From positions 3,209,501-3,273,500 of the forward strand of contig JQNH01000001.1 of the NCBI GenBank assembly GCA_000745135.1: DNA of 64,000 nucleotides, written 5' to 3'. The translations under genes were made by a program, and so were the position numbers. The stretch's first letter is position 1. Each line of letters begins with the position of its first letter. This document shows, piece by piece, positions 36,069-45,480 of this stretch. This DNA comes from Rhizobiales bacterium YIM 77505. Its GTDB lineage: Bacteria > Pseudomonadota > Alphaproteobacteria > Rhizobiales > Beijerinckiaceae. The notes under the pieces were generated by a model that was not told where the DNA came from, did no database searches, and was given only the letters and a program-made list of their open reading frames with translations.

Positions 36069-36365
36069 GCTTCGCCTGATGGCGGATGCGCCCGCGCCCG
36101 GCAAGCCTGCCCTGTCGCACCCTCTCTTCGACGCCGGAGAGGACGCCCGGCGAGAGCGTTGCCGCTCGGGCTGGGCGCCCATCCGCTCCTTCCTGCAAGG
36201 GCAAAGGGCCGGACGTCAGCGCCGGGGCTTGCGGCGCAGCAGCATTGCGTCGGTCGGCGCGCCAGAAGTGGAGCCGCTTTCGCGGCAGCTTGCTGCGCAG
36301 CAGCGCCGTATGAATGGCGTCGCCGGACCCAGCCCCACCGTGCACCACCCCGATCGGAGAGGGCT

Positions 36366-37064
36366 TTAGCCTGCGCCATAGGTCTCGTCGAAGGCATAGC
36401 CGCTGCCGCGGACGGTGCGGATCGGGTCCTTCTGGCCACGGGGGCTGAGCGCCTTGCGCAGGCGGCCGATATGGACGTCGACGGTGCGCTCGTCGATCTC
36501 GGCGTCGCGACCCCACACCCCGTCGAGAAGCTGCTCGCGGGAGAACACCCGCCCCGGCTTCAGCATCAGGAACTCGAGGAGCTTGTACTCGGTCGGGCCA
36601 AGATGCAGCTCGGCCCCGCCCCGGCGCACCCGGCGCGTCTCGCGGTTGATCTCGAGGTCTCCGGCAGCGAGGCGGCTGGCGGCCTGGGCGGGATTGGCGC
36701 GGCGCAGGAGCGCGCCGACCCGGGCGACGAGCTCCGGCACCGAGAAGGGCTTCACCACATAGTCGTCGGCGCCGGTGGCGAGCCCCCTCACCCGGTCCGC
36801 CTCCTCCCCGCGGGCCGTCAGCATGATGATCGGCAGGCGCTCGGTGCCCTTGCGGGCACGGATCCTCCGGCACAGCTCGACGCCCGAGACGCCCGGCAGC
36901 ATCCAGTCGAGGAGGACGAGATCGGGCGGCTCCTCGGCGATCCTCAGCTCCGCCTCGTCGCCGCGCAGCACCGACTCGACGGCGTAGCCCGCCGCCTCGA
37001 GGTTGTAGCGCAACAGGAGCGTGAGCGACTCCTCGTCTTCGACGATCAGGATGCGCGCGGCCAT
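36366..37064 (-). CDS. phoB: Phosphate regulon response regulator PhoB
   Basis: A 232-residue response regulator. The receiver domain (1-118) has acidic residues Glu9/Asp10, phospho-acceptor Asp53 (LVLLDWMLPG) and Lys in VVKPFS. A winged-helix DNA-binding domain follows (LGPTEYKLLEFLM, VFSREQLLDGVWG, VDVHIGRLRKAL). It activates genes with Pho boxes, one of which lies before pstS. It is the last gene of the cluster, 7 nt after phoU. Confidence 0.96.
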   Translation of the reverse strand: MAARILIVEDEESLTLLLRYNLEAAGYAVESVLRGDEAELRIAEEPPDLVLLDWMLPGVSGVELCRRIRARKGTERLPIIMLTARGEEADRVRGLATGADDYVVKPFSVPELVARVGALLRRANPAQAASRLAAGDLEINRETRRVRRGGAELHLGPTEYKLLEFLMLKPGRVFSREQLLDGVWGRDAEIDERTVDVHIGRLRKALSPRGQKDPIRTVRGSGYAFDETYGAG

Positions 37065-37071
37065 GGCTTCC

Positions 37072-37797
37072 TCAGGGCGCCTGCCCGGCCGGCGGCTCGA
37101 CCACCGCGAAGCTCGACCGGTCGTCCTTCGGGCGCTCGCCGGCGAGCGCCTCGCCAGTGGCGAGGTAGTAGACCGTCTCCGCGATGTTGGTGGCGTGATC
37201 GCCGATGCGCTCGAGGTTCTTGGCGCAGAAGAGCAGATGCGTGCAGAACGAGATGCTGCGCGGATCCTCCATCATGTAGGTGAGGAGCTCGCGGAAGAGC
37301 GAGTTGTTGAGGGCGTCGATGGCGCCGTCCCGCTTCCAGACCGCGACCGCCGCCGCAGCGTCATGCCCGGCATAGGCGTCGAGCACGTCCTTCAGCTGAC
37401 CGAGCGCCAGGTCGCTCATGTGCTGGACGCCCCCCATGACGCGCTTGGGATGCATGTGCCCGGTCATGGCGAGGACGCGTTTGGCGGTGTTCTTGGCAAG
37501 GTCGCCGGCCCGTTCGAGATCCCCGGCGATGCGGAAGGCCGAGACGACCTCGCGCAGATCCGCCGCGAGCGGCTGGCGGCGAGCGATGGTCAGGATGCCG
37601 AGCTCCTCCACCTTCCGCTGCAAGGCATCGAGGCGGGGGTCGGCGGCGATCACCGCGTGGGCGAGAGGGGCGTCGTCGCGCAGAAGCGCCGCGGTGGCGT
37701 CGGCCAGCATCTTCTCGGCGATCCCGCCCATTTCCGCGATGCCGCGGCGCAGGCCGCCAAGATCGGCGTCGAAGGCGGAGACGATATGGTCGGGCAT
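37072..37797 (-). CDS. phoU: Phosphate signalling protein PhoU
   Basis: A 241-residue all-helical protein made of two three-helix repeats. Typical segments are MPDHIVSAFDADLGGLR, FRIAGDLERAGDLAKNTAKR and CAKNLERIGDHATNIAETVYY, which bind metal ions. PhoU links the PstSCAB transporter state to PhoR and turns the regulon off when phosphate is plentiful. It lies between pstB and phoB in the same orientation. Confidence 0.96.
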   Translation of the reverse strand: MPDHIVSAFDADLGGLRRGIAEMGGIAEKMLADATAALLRDDAPLAHAVIAADPRLDALQRKVEELGILTIARRQPLAADLREVVSAFRIAGDLERAGDLAKNTAKRVLAMTGHMHPKRVMGGVQHMSDLALGQLKDVLDAYAGHDAAAAVAVWKRDGAIDALNNSLFRELLTYMMEDPRSISFCTHLLFCAKNLERIGDHATNIAETVYYLATGEALAGERPKDDRSSFAVVEPPAGQAP

Positions 37798-37818
37798 GGC
37801 GTTCCCCTCCTCTTCGGC

Positions 37819-38628
37819 CTAGCCGAATCGGCCCGTCACGTAGTCGTGGGTGCGCTTCTCGCGCGGGTTCATGAAGATGCGGCTCGTCGGGCCGAACTCG
37901 ACGAGTTCGCCAAGATACATGAAGGCAGTGTACTGCGAGATGCGCGCCGCCTGCTGCATGCTGTGCGTGACGATGACGATGGTGAACTCGGCCCTGAGCT
38001 CGTCGATGAGCTCCTCGATCTTGCCGGTCGAGATGGGGTCGAGAGCGGAGGTCGGCTCGTCGAGCAGGATCACCTCCGGTCGCTGGGCGATGGCGCGGGC
38101 GATGCACAAGCGCTGCTGCTGCCCGCCGGAGAGGCCGGTGCCCGGCTCCTTCAGCTTGTCCTTCACCTCGTCCCACAGGGCTGCCCTGCGCAGCGCCGCC
38201 TCGACGCGCCCGTCGAGCTCGGATCTCGGCAGCCTCTCATAGAGCCGCAGACCGAAGGCGACGTTGTCGTAGATCGACATCGGGAAAGGCGTCGGCTTCT
38301 GGAACACCATGCCGACCCGCGAGCGCAGCTCGTTCACGTCGACGGAAGGCGAGAGGATGTTGCGCCCGTCCAGAATGATCTCGCCCGTCGCACGCTGCTC
38401 GGGGTACAAGCTGTAGATGCGGTTGAAGCAGCGAAGCAGGGTGGACTTGCCGCATCCGGACGGGCCGATGAGCGCGGTCACCTGCCGGTCGTAGAAGTCG
38501 AGCGTGATGTCCTTCAAGGCGCGCGAGGCGCCGTAGTGGAAATTGAGGTCCCGGCAGGCGATGCGGACCGGCGCGTCGGTCTTCCCGCGCGCGGCGCCGG
38601 GCTCCGCCATGGCGGCGAGAGGGGTCAT
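37819..38628 (-). CDS. pstB: Phosphate ABC transporter ATPase PstB
   Basis: A 269-residue ATPase. Walker A is GPSGCGKST, the Q-loop [11 protein letters not shown] is specific for PstB, and the signature LSGGQQQR, Walker [14 protein letters not shown] and [12 protein letters not shown] complete the set. It energises phosphate import through PstA and PstC. The ATG at 38628 overlaps the pstA stop by 4 nt. Confidence 0.97.
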   Translation of the reverse strand: MTPLAAMAEPGAARGKTDAPVRIACRDLNFHYGASRALKDITLDFYDRQVTALIGPSGCGKSTLLRCFNRIYSLYPEQRATGEIILDGRNILSPSVDVNELRSRVGMVFQKPTPFPMSIYDNVAFGLRLYERLPRSELDGRVEAALRRAALWDEVKDKLKEPGTGLSGGQQQRLCIARAIAQRPEVILLDEPTSALDPISTGKIEELIDELRAEFTIVIVTHSMQQAARISQYTAFMYLGELVEFGPTSRIFMNPREKRTHDYVTGRFG

Positions 38629-39518
38629 CGGGTCGTCCTCCTTCGCAGCAGCAGGCGGGCCGAGACGGACAGCGCCAGGATGGCGACAGTGATCAGGAGC
38701 GCGCCCGCCCAGGCGAGCTGCTGCCAGTTGGGATAGGGGGAGAGCGCGAACTGGAAGATGGTGACGGGCAGGTTGGAGACGCCGCCGAGAAGGTTGGCGT
38801 TGAACCAGGAGCTGTTGTTGAGCGCCGTGAACAGGAGCGGCGCCGTCTCGCCGGCGATGCGGGCGAGCGCCAGGACGATGCCGGTGACCATGCCGGCGCG
38901 CGCAGCGCGCCAGGTGATGCTGCGGATGACGATCGCCGGCGGCGCGCCGAGCGCCGCGCCCGCCTCGCGCAGCGTGCTCGGCACGAGACGCAGCATGTCC
39001 TCGGTCGTGCGCACGATGACCGGCGTTGCGATGATGGCGAGCGCGACCGCGCCCGCCCAGCCGGAATAGCTGCCCATCGGCTGCACCATCACGGTGTAGA
39101 CGAAGAGGCCGATGAGGATGGAGGGGGCGGAGAGGAGCGCGTCGTTGACGAAGCGGATGGTGGTGGCGAGCCGCGAGGCCTTGCCGTACTCGGCAAGGTA
39201 GGTGCCGGCCATGACACCGATCGGAGTCGCGATCGCGATGCCGAGAAAGGTCAGCACCAGGCTGCCGACGATGGCGTTGGCGAGGCCGCCGCCCTCGCTG
39301 CCGGGGCCCGGTGTGGCCTCGGTGAAGATCCGCGGCGAGAGGGCGTGCACGCCCTCCCAGGCCAGCATCGCCAGGATCCAGCCGAGCGCGAAGACCCCGA
39401 CGGCCGTGAAGGCGACGCACAGCACCCGCATGAGGCGGTCTGCGACCCGGCGCTGTCGGCGGACGCGCCGCCAGGGAACGGCCTCGCAAGCCGAAAGATG
39501 GGCGGGAACAGCGGCCAC
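38625..39518 (-). CDS. pstA: Phosphate ABC transporter permease PstA
   Basis: A 297-residue inner-membrane permease with six transmembrane segments. The first is at about 30-55 after a basic N-terminus. The ABC permease EAA loop is visible as [20 protein letters not shown], and the end is [21 protein letters not shown]. It pairs with PstC to form the channel. It starts 12 nt after the pstC stop. Confidence 0.95.
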   Translation of the reverse strand: MAAVPAHLSACEAVPWRRVRRQRRVADRLMRVLCVAFTAVGVFALGWILAMLAWEGVHALSPRIFTEATPGPGSEGGGLANAIVGSLVLTFLGIAIATPIGVMAGTYLAEYGKASRLATTIRFVNDALLSAPSILIGLFVYTVMVQPMGSYSGWAGAVALAIIATPVIVRTTEDMLRLVPSTLREAGAALGAPPAIVIRSITWRAARAGMVTGIVLALARIAGETAPLLFTALNNSSWFNANLLGGVSNLPVTIFQFALSPYPNWQQLAWAGALLITVAILALSVSARLLLRRRTTR

Positions 39519-39530
39519 CGGCGACCCTTC

Positions 39531-40508
39531 CTAAGGCGCTCTCACGCGCGCGATCAGAAGCCGCGCGACGAAGAGGATGGCGAAAGTGACCAGGAACAAC
39601 ACGCACCCAAGGGCGAGAAGAGCGTTCATCTGCAGCCCGAAGGCCTCGTTGAACTCGTTGGCGATGCGCGAGGCGATGGTCGAGCCTGGATCGAAGATGG
39701 AGGCCGAAAGCCGGTTGGCGTTGCCGACCACGAAGGTCACCGCCATGGTCTCTCCGAGCGCCCGGCCGAGCCCCAGCATGATCGCCCCAATGATCGAGAC
39801 CCCTGCCTGCGGCAGGAGCACGTGGCGCACCACCTCCCAGGTCGTGCAGCCGATGCCGTAGGCGCTCTCGCGCAGCACCGTCGGGATCTGGTCGAAGATG
39901 TCCCGCGTCACCGAGGCGATGAAGGGGATGATCATCAGCGCGAGGATGACGCCCGCGGTCGCGATCCCGGTGCCGGAGGGAACCTGCGAGGAGAGGATCG
40001 TGCCGAGGATCGGCATGCCCTCGACCACCTGATTGAGCGGCGCCTGCACATAGCGGGCAACGAGGGGCGCCAGGACGAACAGGCCCCACATGCCATAGAT
40101 GATGCTGGGCACGGCGGCGAGGAGCTCCACCGCCGTCGCGATGGGATGCTTCAGCCAGGGCGGCGCAAGCTCGGTGAGGAACACGGCGATGCCGAGGCTC
40201 ACCGGCACACCGATGAGGAGCGCGATGAGCGCGGTCATCAGGGTTCCGGCGATCGCAGGCCAGGCGCCGTAGCGGTCGGTGTTCACGTCCCAGACGGAGC
40301 TCGTGAGGAAGTCGGCCGCGCCGAGCTCGCGGAAGATGGGCCAGCCCCCATGCACCATGGCGGCAAGGACGCCGACGAGCACGGCAAGGACCAGGAGCGC
40401 GCAAAGATGCGCAGAGAGCCGGAAGACGCGGTCGACGGCGGCAAGGGCGGAGGGGCGGACCGCAGGCGCCGGCCGGTCGAGCGCGAGACGCTCCGTCACG
40501 GCTGTCAT
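39531..40508 (-). CDS. pstC: Phosphate ABC transporter permease PstC
   Basis: A 325-residue permease with six main membrane segments. Typical PstC features include [20 protein letters not shown], the periplasmic region next to the second segment, and the EAA loop [20 protein letters not shown]. It forms the phosphate channel with PstA. The gene follows pstS after 49 nt. Confidence 0.95.
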   Translation of the reverse strand: MTAVTERLALDRPAPAVRPSALAAVDRVFRLSAHLCALLVLAVLVGVLAAMVHGGWPIFRELGAADFLTSSVWDVNTDRYGAWPAIAGTLMTALIALLIGVPVSLGIAVFLTELAPPWLKHPIATAVELLAAVPSIIYGMWGLFVLAPLVARYVQAPLNQVVEGMPILGTILSSQVPSGTGIATAGVILALMIIPFIASVTRDIFDQIPTVLRESAYGIGCTTWEVVRHVLLPQAGVSIIGAIMLGLGRALGETMAVTFVVGNANRLSASIFDPGSTIASRIANEFNEAFGLQMNALLALGCVLFLVTFAILFVARLLIARVRAP

Positions 40509-40557
40509 CCGCCCCTCCCCGCTCGTCCCGCTTCGCCTTCGGCCGGGCTGCTTCGGC

Positions 40558-41610
40558 TCAGCCCGCGGTCGCCGCGTAGAGCGGCTGGCCGGACTTGTCC
40601 TTGAGCTCCTGCGTCCAGACGCGACGCACCTCGTCGGCGACGCTGTCCGGCAGGGGCACGTAGTCGAGGTCGGCGGCGAGCTTGTCGCCGTTCCTGTAGG
40701 CCCAGTCGAAGAACTTCAAGGCCTCGCGCACCTGCTCCGGCTTCTCCGGGCTCTTGTGGAGGAGGATGAAGGTGGCGCCGGTGATCGGCCATGCCTTCGC
40801 GCCCGGCTGGTTCGTCAGGGAGATGCCGAAGCCGGGAGCCGCCTTCCAGTCGGCCCCGGCCGCCGCCGCGGCAAACGCCGCCTCGTTCGGCGCGACGAAC
40901 TCACCGTCGCGGTTCTGAAGCCGCGCCACCGGCATTTTGTTCTGCTTGGCATAGGCGTACTCCACATAGCCGATGGAGTTGAGGACCTGCTTGACGGTCG
41001 CGGCGACGCCCTCATTGCCCTTGCCGCCCTGGCCCACCGGCCAATTGATGGCGGTGCCGGAGCCAAGCTCCCGCTTCCAATCGGCCGAGACCTTCGAGAG
41101 GTAGTCGGTGAAGATGCTGGTGGTGCCCGAGCCGTCCGAGCGATACACCGGCGTGATGGTGGCGTCGGGCAGGCCAAGGCCCGCGTTCAGGGCGGCGATC
41201 TTGGGGTCGTTCCACTTCCTGATCCGGCCGCGGAAGATGTCGGCGAGGACCTCTCCCGACAGCTTGAGCTCGCCGTCTTGCACGCCCTGCACGTTGACGA
41301 CCGGAACGACGCCGCCGAGCACGGTCGGGAACTGGACGAGGCCGCTCTGCTCCAGGTCCTCGCCCTTGAGGGGCGCGTCGGTGGCGCCGAAATCGACGGT
41401 CTTGGCCTTGATCTGGCGGATGCCGCCGCCGGAGCCGATCGACTGGTAGTTCAGGCCGACGCCGGTCTCCTTCCTGTAGGCCTCGGCCCATTTCGAATAG
41501 AGCGGGAACGGAAAGGTGGCGCCGGCGCCGGTGATGTCGGCCGCAAGGGTCGGCGCGGTCATCATGGCGGCCGCAAGGCCTGCCGCGAGGGCCAAGGACA
41601 GTCGCGTCAT
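40558..41610 (-). CDS. pstS: Phosphate-binding protein PstS
   Basis: A 350-residue periplasmic binding protein. A signal peptide spans about 1-23 (cleaved near TLAAD). Phosphate-binding segments are GAGATFPFPLYSKWAEAY, VDFGATDAPL, and YRSDGSGTTSIFTDYLSKV. It delivers phosphate to PstCA. It is the first gene of pstSCAB, with a perfect Pho box about 106-123 nt upstream of its ATG. Confidence 0.97.
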   Translation of the reverse strand: MTRLSLALAAGLAAAMMTAPTLAADITGAGATFPFPLYSKWAEAYRKETGVGLNYQSIGSGGGIRQIKAKTVDFGATDAPLKGEDLEQSGLVQFPTVLGGVVPVVNVQGVQDGELKLSGEVLADIFRGRIRKWNDPKIAALNAGLGLPDATITPVYRSDGSGTTSIFTDYLSKVSADWKRELGSGTAINWPVGQGGKGNEGVAATVKQVLNSIGYVEYAYAKQNKMPVARLQNRDGEFVAPNEAAFAAAAAGADWKAAPGFGISLTNQPGAKAWPITGATFILLHKSPEKPEQVREALKFFDWAYRNGDKLAADLDYVPLPDSVADEVRRVWTQELKDKSGQPLYAATAG

Positions 41611-41715
41611 CGTGGGTCTCCCTGTGAGGGCGCAAGCGGGAGCCGATCAACGGTCCCCGGCAGATCGCGCGCGGATGAGGGCGAGCGCCTGCGCTCCTCC
41701 ACCTATGAAGCTTCC

Positions 41716-41733
41716 ATGACAGTTGGATGACAG
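41716..41733 (-). promoter_or_regulatory. Pho box upstream of pstS
   Basis: On the minus strand, CTGTCATCCAACTGTCAT is a perfect match to the PhoB consensus of two CTGTCAT repeats with a 4-nt spacer. A weaker third unit (TTCATAG) follows. It lies just 2 nt after the phoR stop codon and 106 nt before the pstS start, so it drives pstSCAB-phoU-phoB as a unit separate from phoR. Confidence 0.93.
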
Positions 41734-41735
41734 GC

Positions 41736-42797
41736 TCAGCCTTCGGCCGCGGGCAGGATCACCCGGAAGGTGGCGCCGCGCCCCGGCTCGCTCTCGATCG
41801 CGAGCCGCCCCCGATGGCGGTTGACGATGTGCTTGACGATCGCGAGCCCGAGCCCCGTGCCGCCCTTCTCGCGGCTTTGCGTGGCGTCGACCCGGTAGAA
41901 GCGCTCGGTGAGCCGCGGCAGGTGCTCATGGGCGATGCCGGGGCCGTGGTCGCGCACCGCCAGGACCGCCTCCTTGCCGTCGCCCTCGAGGATGACCTCG
42001 ACGCGGCCGCCGCTCTCGCCGTACTTCACCGCGTTCTCGACGAGGTTCTCCACCACCCGCAGGAGCTCGTCGCGGTCGCCTCGGACGGTCAGGGCCGCAT
42101 CGGGCATCGCGAGCGCGATCGTGACGCCCCGCTCGGCGGCCATGGGGCGGAGCGTATCGACCATTTGGCTCACCACCCCCTGGAGCTCCACCGGCGCCTC
42201 GGGCGCGATGTGTTCGCGCAGCTCGATGCGGGACAGGGACAAAAGGTCGTCGATGAGACGCGTCATGCGCCAGGCCTGCGCCCGCATGATGGCGAGGAAG
42301 CGCTCGCGCGCGGCGGCATCCTCCCGCGCCGGGCCCTCGAGGGTCTCGATGAAGCCGACAAGGGAGGCAAGCGGCGTGCGCAGCTCGTGGCTGACATTGG
42401 CGACGAAGTCGACCCGCATCTGCTCGAGGCGGCGGGCGGCGGTGAGATCCCGGAACACGAGACTGACGCCGGCGTCCTCCTCGCCGCCGTCGCTCACCCG
42501 GGGCAAGGAACAGATCCTCACGTCGAAGGCGCGCGCGGTCGGCGTGCGCTCCCGGTATTCCACATGCACCGGGTGGTCGCCCGCAGGCGCCTTCTCCACC
42601 GCCTCCAGGATGTCGGGCGCGCGCACGCCGAGGGAGAGCGGATGGCCGATCCTCAAGGTGGGAAAGAGGGTCTGCGCCGCGGGATTCGCCTCCCGCACGA
42701 GCCCGTCATGCCCGACGAGGATGAGGGGATCGGGAACGGTCGCGATCAGCCCTTGCAGGGCCGCAAGGCGGCGATGGAGCTCATCGAGGCGGGGCAC
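41736..42797 (-). CDS. phoR: PhoR-type sensor histidine kinase, no membrane segment
   Basis: A 353-residue kinase. A PAS domain (about 15-110) precedes the HisKA dimerisation domain with the phospho-acceptor His in FVANVSHELRTPLASLVGF, then the HATPase domain with NAVKYGESGG, DHGPGIAHEHL and KGGTGLGLAIVKHIV. It should phosphorylate PhoB. The start is a GTG at 42797 with a stop codon two codons upstream. No transmembrane helix is visible before the PAS domain, unlike E. coli PhoR. Position before pstS supports the assignment. Confidence 0.9.
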   Translation of the reverse strand: MPRLDELHRRLAALQGLIATVPDPLILVGHDGLVREANPAAQTLFPTLRIGHPLSLGVRAPDILEAVEKAPAGDHPVHVEYRERTPTARAFDVRICSLPRVSDGGEEDAGVSLVFRDLTAARRLEQMRVDFVANVSHELRTPLASLVGFIETLEGPAREDAAARERFLAIMRAQAWRMTRLIDDLLSLSRIELREHIAPEAPVELQGVVSQMVDTLRPMAAERGVTIALAMPDAALTVRGDRDELLRVVENLVENAVKYGESGGRVEVILEGDGKEAVLAVRDHGPGIAHEHLPRLTERFYRVDATQSREKGGTGLGLAIVKHIVNRHRGRLAIESEPGRGATFRVILPAAEG

Positions 42798-43055
42798 GGG
42801 TCAGGGTTTCAAGCCGACGGTCCAAGGTGGACCCTGGAAGCTATGCGGCCCTTGGGCCAAGCTCAATGGAGCGCCGCCCCGGGGCGGCCCCGGCGCCCTC
42901 CGACAAAATCTGAAACCCTTGCCTTCCAAGGCCTCCCCGCGATGGCAAGCATTTTAACGATGGATTTAAGAATCCGCTCAGCCAGCGATCCTAGTCAGAA
43001 GGATAACGAAGACCAACAAGAAGGGGGCATCAGGCAGGGGGGTGGGAGTACGCCG

Positions 43056-44159
43056 ATGCTATTGCTGCACAGTGAGATTGCCGAAATCGATGGAATGCTG
43101 GCGCGAGAAGATTCGAAGACACGTGTTTCGGTCCTCTACAGCCTCGCCGGGCGCCTTGCCGAGCCATCCGCCTCTCTCGCGCCGCTCGAGGCGCAAGTGT
43201 ATGACGAGGTGGTCTCGATCCTTGCAAAGAGGCAGCCGACGGCCGTGAGAGCGGAGCTCGCCGAAAGGCTGGCGCCCGTTCCGCGCGGACCGGAGAAGAC
43301 CGTGCGCGCCTTCGCGCATGACGAGGAGGCTTGCGTCGCGGCGCCGGTGCTGCGCCAGTCGCCCCTGGTCAGCGAAGAGGATCTGATCGTCGTCGCCGGC
43401 TTGCGGGGAGAGGAGCACCTCACGGCGATTGCGGAACGCCCGCATCTCGGCGCGCGCGTGACGGAGATCGTCGTGGAACGGGGCTCATGGCCGGTGCTGC
43501 GCACCGTCTCCGCCAACCCCACCGCGTGCTTCGGGCGCTCGACGCTTTCGCTCCTCGCCCAGGCCGCGGAGGGAGACGGCCAGATCACGGTGTCGCTCCT
43601 GAAGCGCCGGGACGTGCCGCCCGACGTGACGCAGCGGCTGGTCGGCACCTTCAAGAGCCACATCCAGAACAAGCGGCTGGAGCAGCGGGGGGAGGACTCG
43701 GGCATCGCCCTCGACAGGCTGCGCGCCGAGGCGGCGCGCGCGCCCGAGCCGCCGGCCCGCGCTCCGAAGCCGCAGACGGAGCTCGCCCAAGCGCAGGCGC
43801 GCGTCGAGGCCATGAGCCGCTACGTGAAGCTGAGCGATCACGACGTGCTCTGGTGTCTGGACGAAGGCCGGTGGGTCGACGCCGCGGTAGTCATCGCCAA
43901 GCTCGCCGGAGAGCACCCGGCCCACGTGCTGCGCGCGCTCGAAGCCGACACGCCCGACGACGCCTTGAAGATCATGCGCCTGGCGGGCCTGCGCTGGGCC
44001 GTGGCGGCGCATGTCCTGCGCTTCCGCAAGCTCGACCTGGAGGGCGAGAGATCGATGGCCGTCCAGGCCGCCTATGAGGGGTTGTCGCGGGAGGATGCCC
44101 ATCGCGCCTGGCGCATCGCTACCTTCCGCAGCACGGTCACCGTCATCCCGAGCCACTGA
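43056..44159 (+). CDS. DUF2336 domain protein
   Basis: A 367-residue protein that is mainly helical and acidic in its first two thirds, matching DUF2336 (SKTRVSVLYSLAGRLAE, FAHDEEACVAAPVLRQSP and LVSEEDLIVVA). HEAT-like helical repeats are likely. The function is unknown; members are common in Hyphomicrobiales. The ATG at 43056 has a GGGAG site 7 nt upstream. It is divergent from phoR across 258 nt and convergent with deoB. Confidence 0.85.
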   Translation: MLLLHSEIAEIDGMLAREDSKTRVSVLYSLAGRLAEPSASLAPLEAQVYDEVVSILAKRQPTAVRAELAERLAPVPRGPEKTVRAFAHDEEACVAAPVLRQSPLVSEEDLIVVAGLRGEEHLTAIAERPHLGARVTEIVVERGSWPVLRTVSANPTACFGRSTLSLLAQAAEGDGQITVSLLKRRDVPPDVTQRLVGTFKSHIQNKRLEQRGEDSGIALDRLRAEAARAPEPPARAPKPQTELAQAQARVEAMSRYVKLSDHDVLWCLDEGRWVDAAVVIAKLAGEHPAHVLRALEADTPDDALKIMRLAGLRWAVAAHVLRFRKLDLEGERSMAVQAAYEGLSREDAHRAWRIATFRSTVTVIPSH

Positions 44160-44180
44160 AGGTCCGAGGCGGCCTTCGCC

Positions 44181-45401
44181 TCAAAGCCACGGCCGCCCCG
44201 CGGCGGGCGGCGGAAGCCCGAGATGCCGGGCGACGGTGGCGGCGATGTCGGCCAGCGTCGCGCGGCGGCCGATCGGGCCCGGCTGAACGCCGGGCCCGAA
44301 GGAAAGGATCGGCGTGTGCTCGCGGGTGTGGTCGGTGCCGGGCCAGGTCGGGTCGTTGCCGTGATCGGCAGTGATGACCGCAAGATCCCCCGCCTTCAGC
44401 GCCGCCCAGATCTCCGGCACCCGGCGGTCGAAGGCTTCGAGCGCCGCGGCATAGCCGGCCACATCCCGGCGGTGGCCGAACTCGGTGTCGAAATCGACGA
44501 GATTGGCGAACACCAGGCCCCCATCAGGCAGGCTGCGCATGGCGTCGAGCGCCGCCGAGAGGCAGGCGTCGTTGCCGTGAGGCTTGATCTCCGTGCCCGT
44601 CCCCCGGTGGGCGAAGATGTCGCCGACCTTGCCGACGGTCGCGACCGCCCGGCCGGCGTTGCTCGCGAGGTCGAGAAGGGTGTCGGCAGGAGGAGGCGTG
44701 GCGAAATCCTTGCGGTTGCCGGTGCGGACGAAGCCGGCCTCGGCGGTGCCCACGAAGGGCCGTGCGATGACCCGGCCGATCCGGTAGGGGTCGCACAGGC
44801 GGCGCGCCACCCGGCACAACGCATAGAGGCGATCGAGACCGAACGCCTCTTCGTGGGCGGCGATCTGGAAGACGCTGTCGACGGACGTGTAGCAGATCGG
44901 GCGTCCCGTGCGCACATGCTCCGCCCCGAGTTCCTCGATGATGGCCGTGCCCGAGGCATGGCGGTTGCCGAGGATGCCCGGGAGCCCCGCCTCCCGAATG
45001 AGCGCCGCGGTGAGCTCGGGCGGGAAGGCCGGCTCGGCCTTGGGGAAATAGCCCCAGTCGAAGGCGACCGGCACGCCGGCGATCTCCCAGTGGCCCGAGG
45101 GTGTGTCCTTGCCCTTCGAGGTCTCGACGCCGTAGCCCCAGGCCCCGGCCGGCTCTCCGAACGGCTCCAGGTTCGGCGGCATGCGCCCGGTCGAGGCCTC
45201 GCAGGCGAGCCCCAGGCCGAGGGCGACGAGGTTCGGCAGATGCAGCGGGCCTTCGCGCAGGCCGACCCGATCGCCCTCGCCGCGCATGCAGGCTTCGGCC
45301 ATGTGGCCGACGGTGTCGGCGCCGGCATCGCCGTAGGCCGCGCCGTCCTCGGCACCGCCGATGCCGACCGAGTCGAGAACGAGGATGAGCGCGCGGGTCA
45401 T
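44181..45401 (-). CDS. deoB: Phosphopentomutase
   Basis: A 406-residue alkaline phosphatase-superfamily enzyme that converts ribose 1-phosphate and ribose 5-phosphate (and the deoxy forms). Metal ligands are visible: [16 protein letters not shown] (Asp10 region), [23 protein letters not shown] and [20 protein letters not shown]. Length matches E. coli DeoB (407). The gene stands alone here, unlike the deoCABD operon of enterics. Confidence 0.97.
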   Translation of the reverse strand: MTRALILVLDSVGIGGAEDGAAYGDAGADTVGHMAEACMRGEGDRVGLREGPLHLPNLVALGLGLACEASTGRMPPNLEPFGEPAGAWGYGVETSKGKDTPSGHWEIAGVPVAFDWGYFPKAEPAFPPELTAALIREAGLPGILGNRHASGTAIIEELGAEHVRTGRPICYTSVDSVFQIAAHEEAFGLDRLYALCRVARRLCDPYRIGRVIARPFVGTAEAGFVRTGNRKDFATPPPADTLLDLASNAGRAVATVGKVGDIFAHRGTGTEIKPHGNDACLSAALDAMRSLPDGGLVFANLVDFDTEFGHRRDVAGYAAALEAFDRRVPEIWAALKAGDLAVITADHGNDPTWPGTDHTREHTPILSFGPGVQPGPIGRRATLADIAATVARHLGLPPPAAGRPWL

Positions 45402-45480
45402 TCAGCGCTCCTCGCGCCGCCGCGCGCTCCAGCCCTCCCCTGGAAGGGGACGGTGCATGCGCGATTCCGGCTCGCGTTGC

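Noticed and set aside
37819-40404. An 861-codon open frame covering pstB, pstA and pstC
   Set aside because: Only the last third (pstB from 38628) is real; the rest is out of frame with pstA and pstC, which carry clear permease motifs.
41727-43055. Open frame upstream of the DUF2336 gene, antisense to phoR
   Set aside because: It is the shadow of phoR; the DUF2336 protein begins at 43056 with its own ribosome site.
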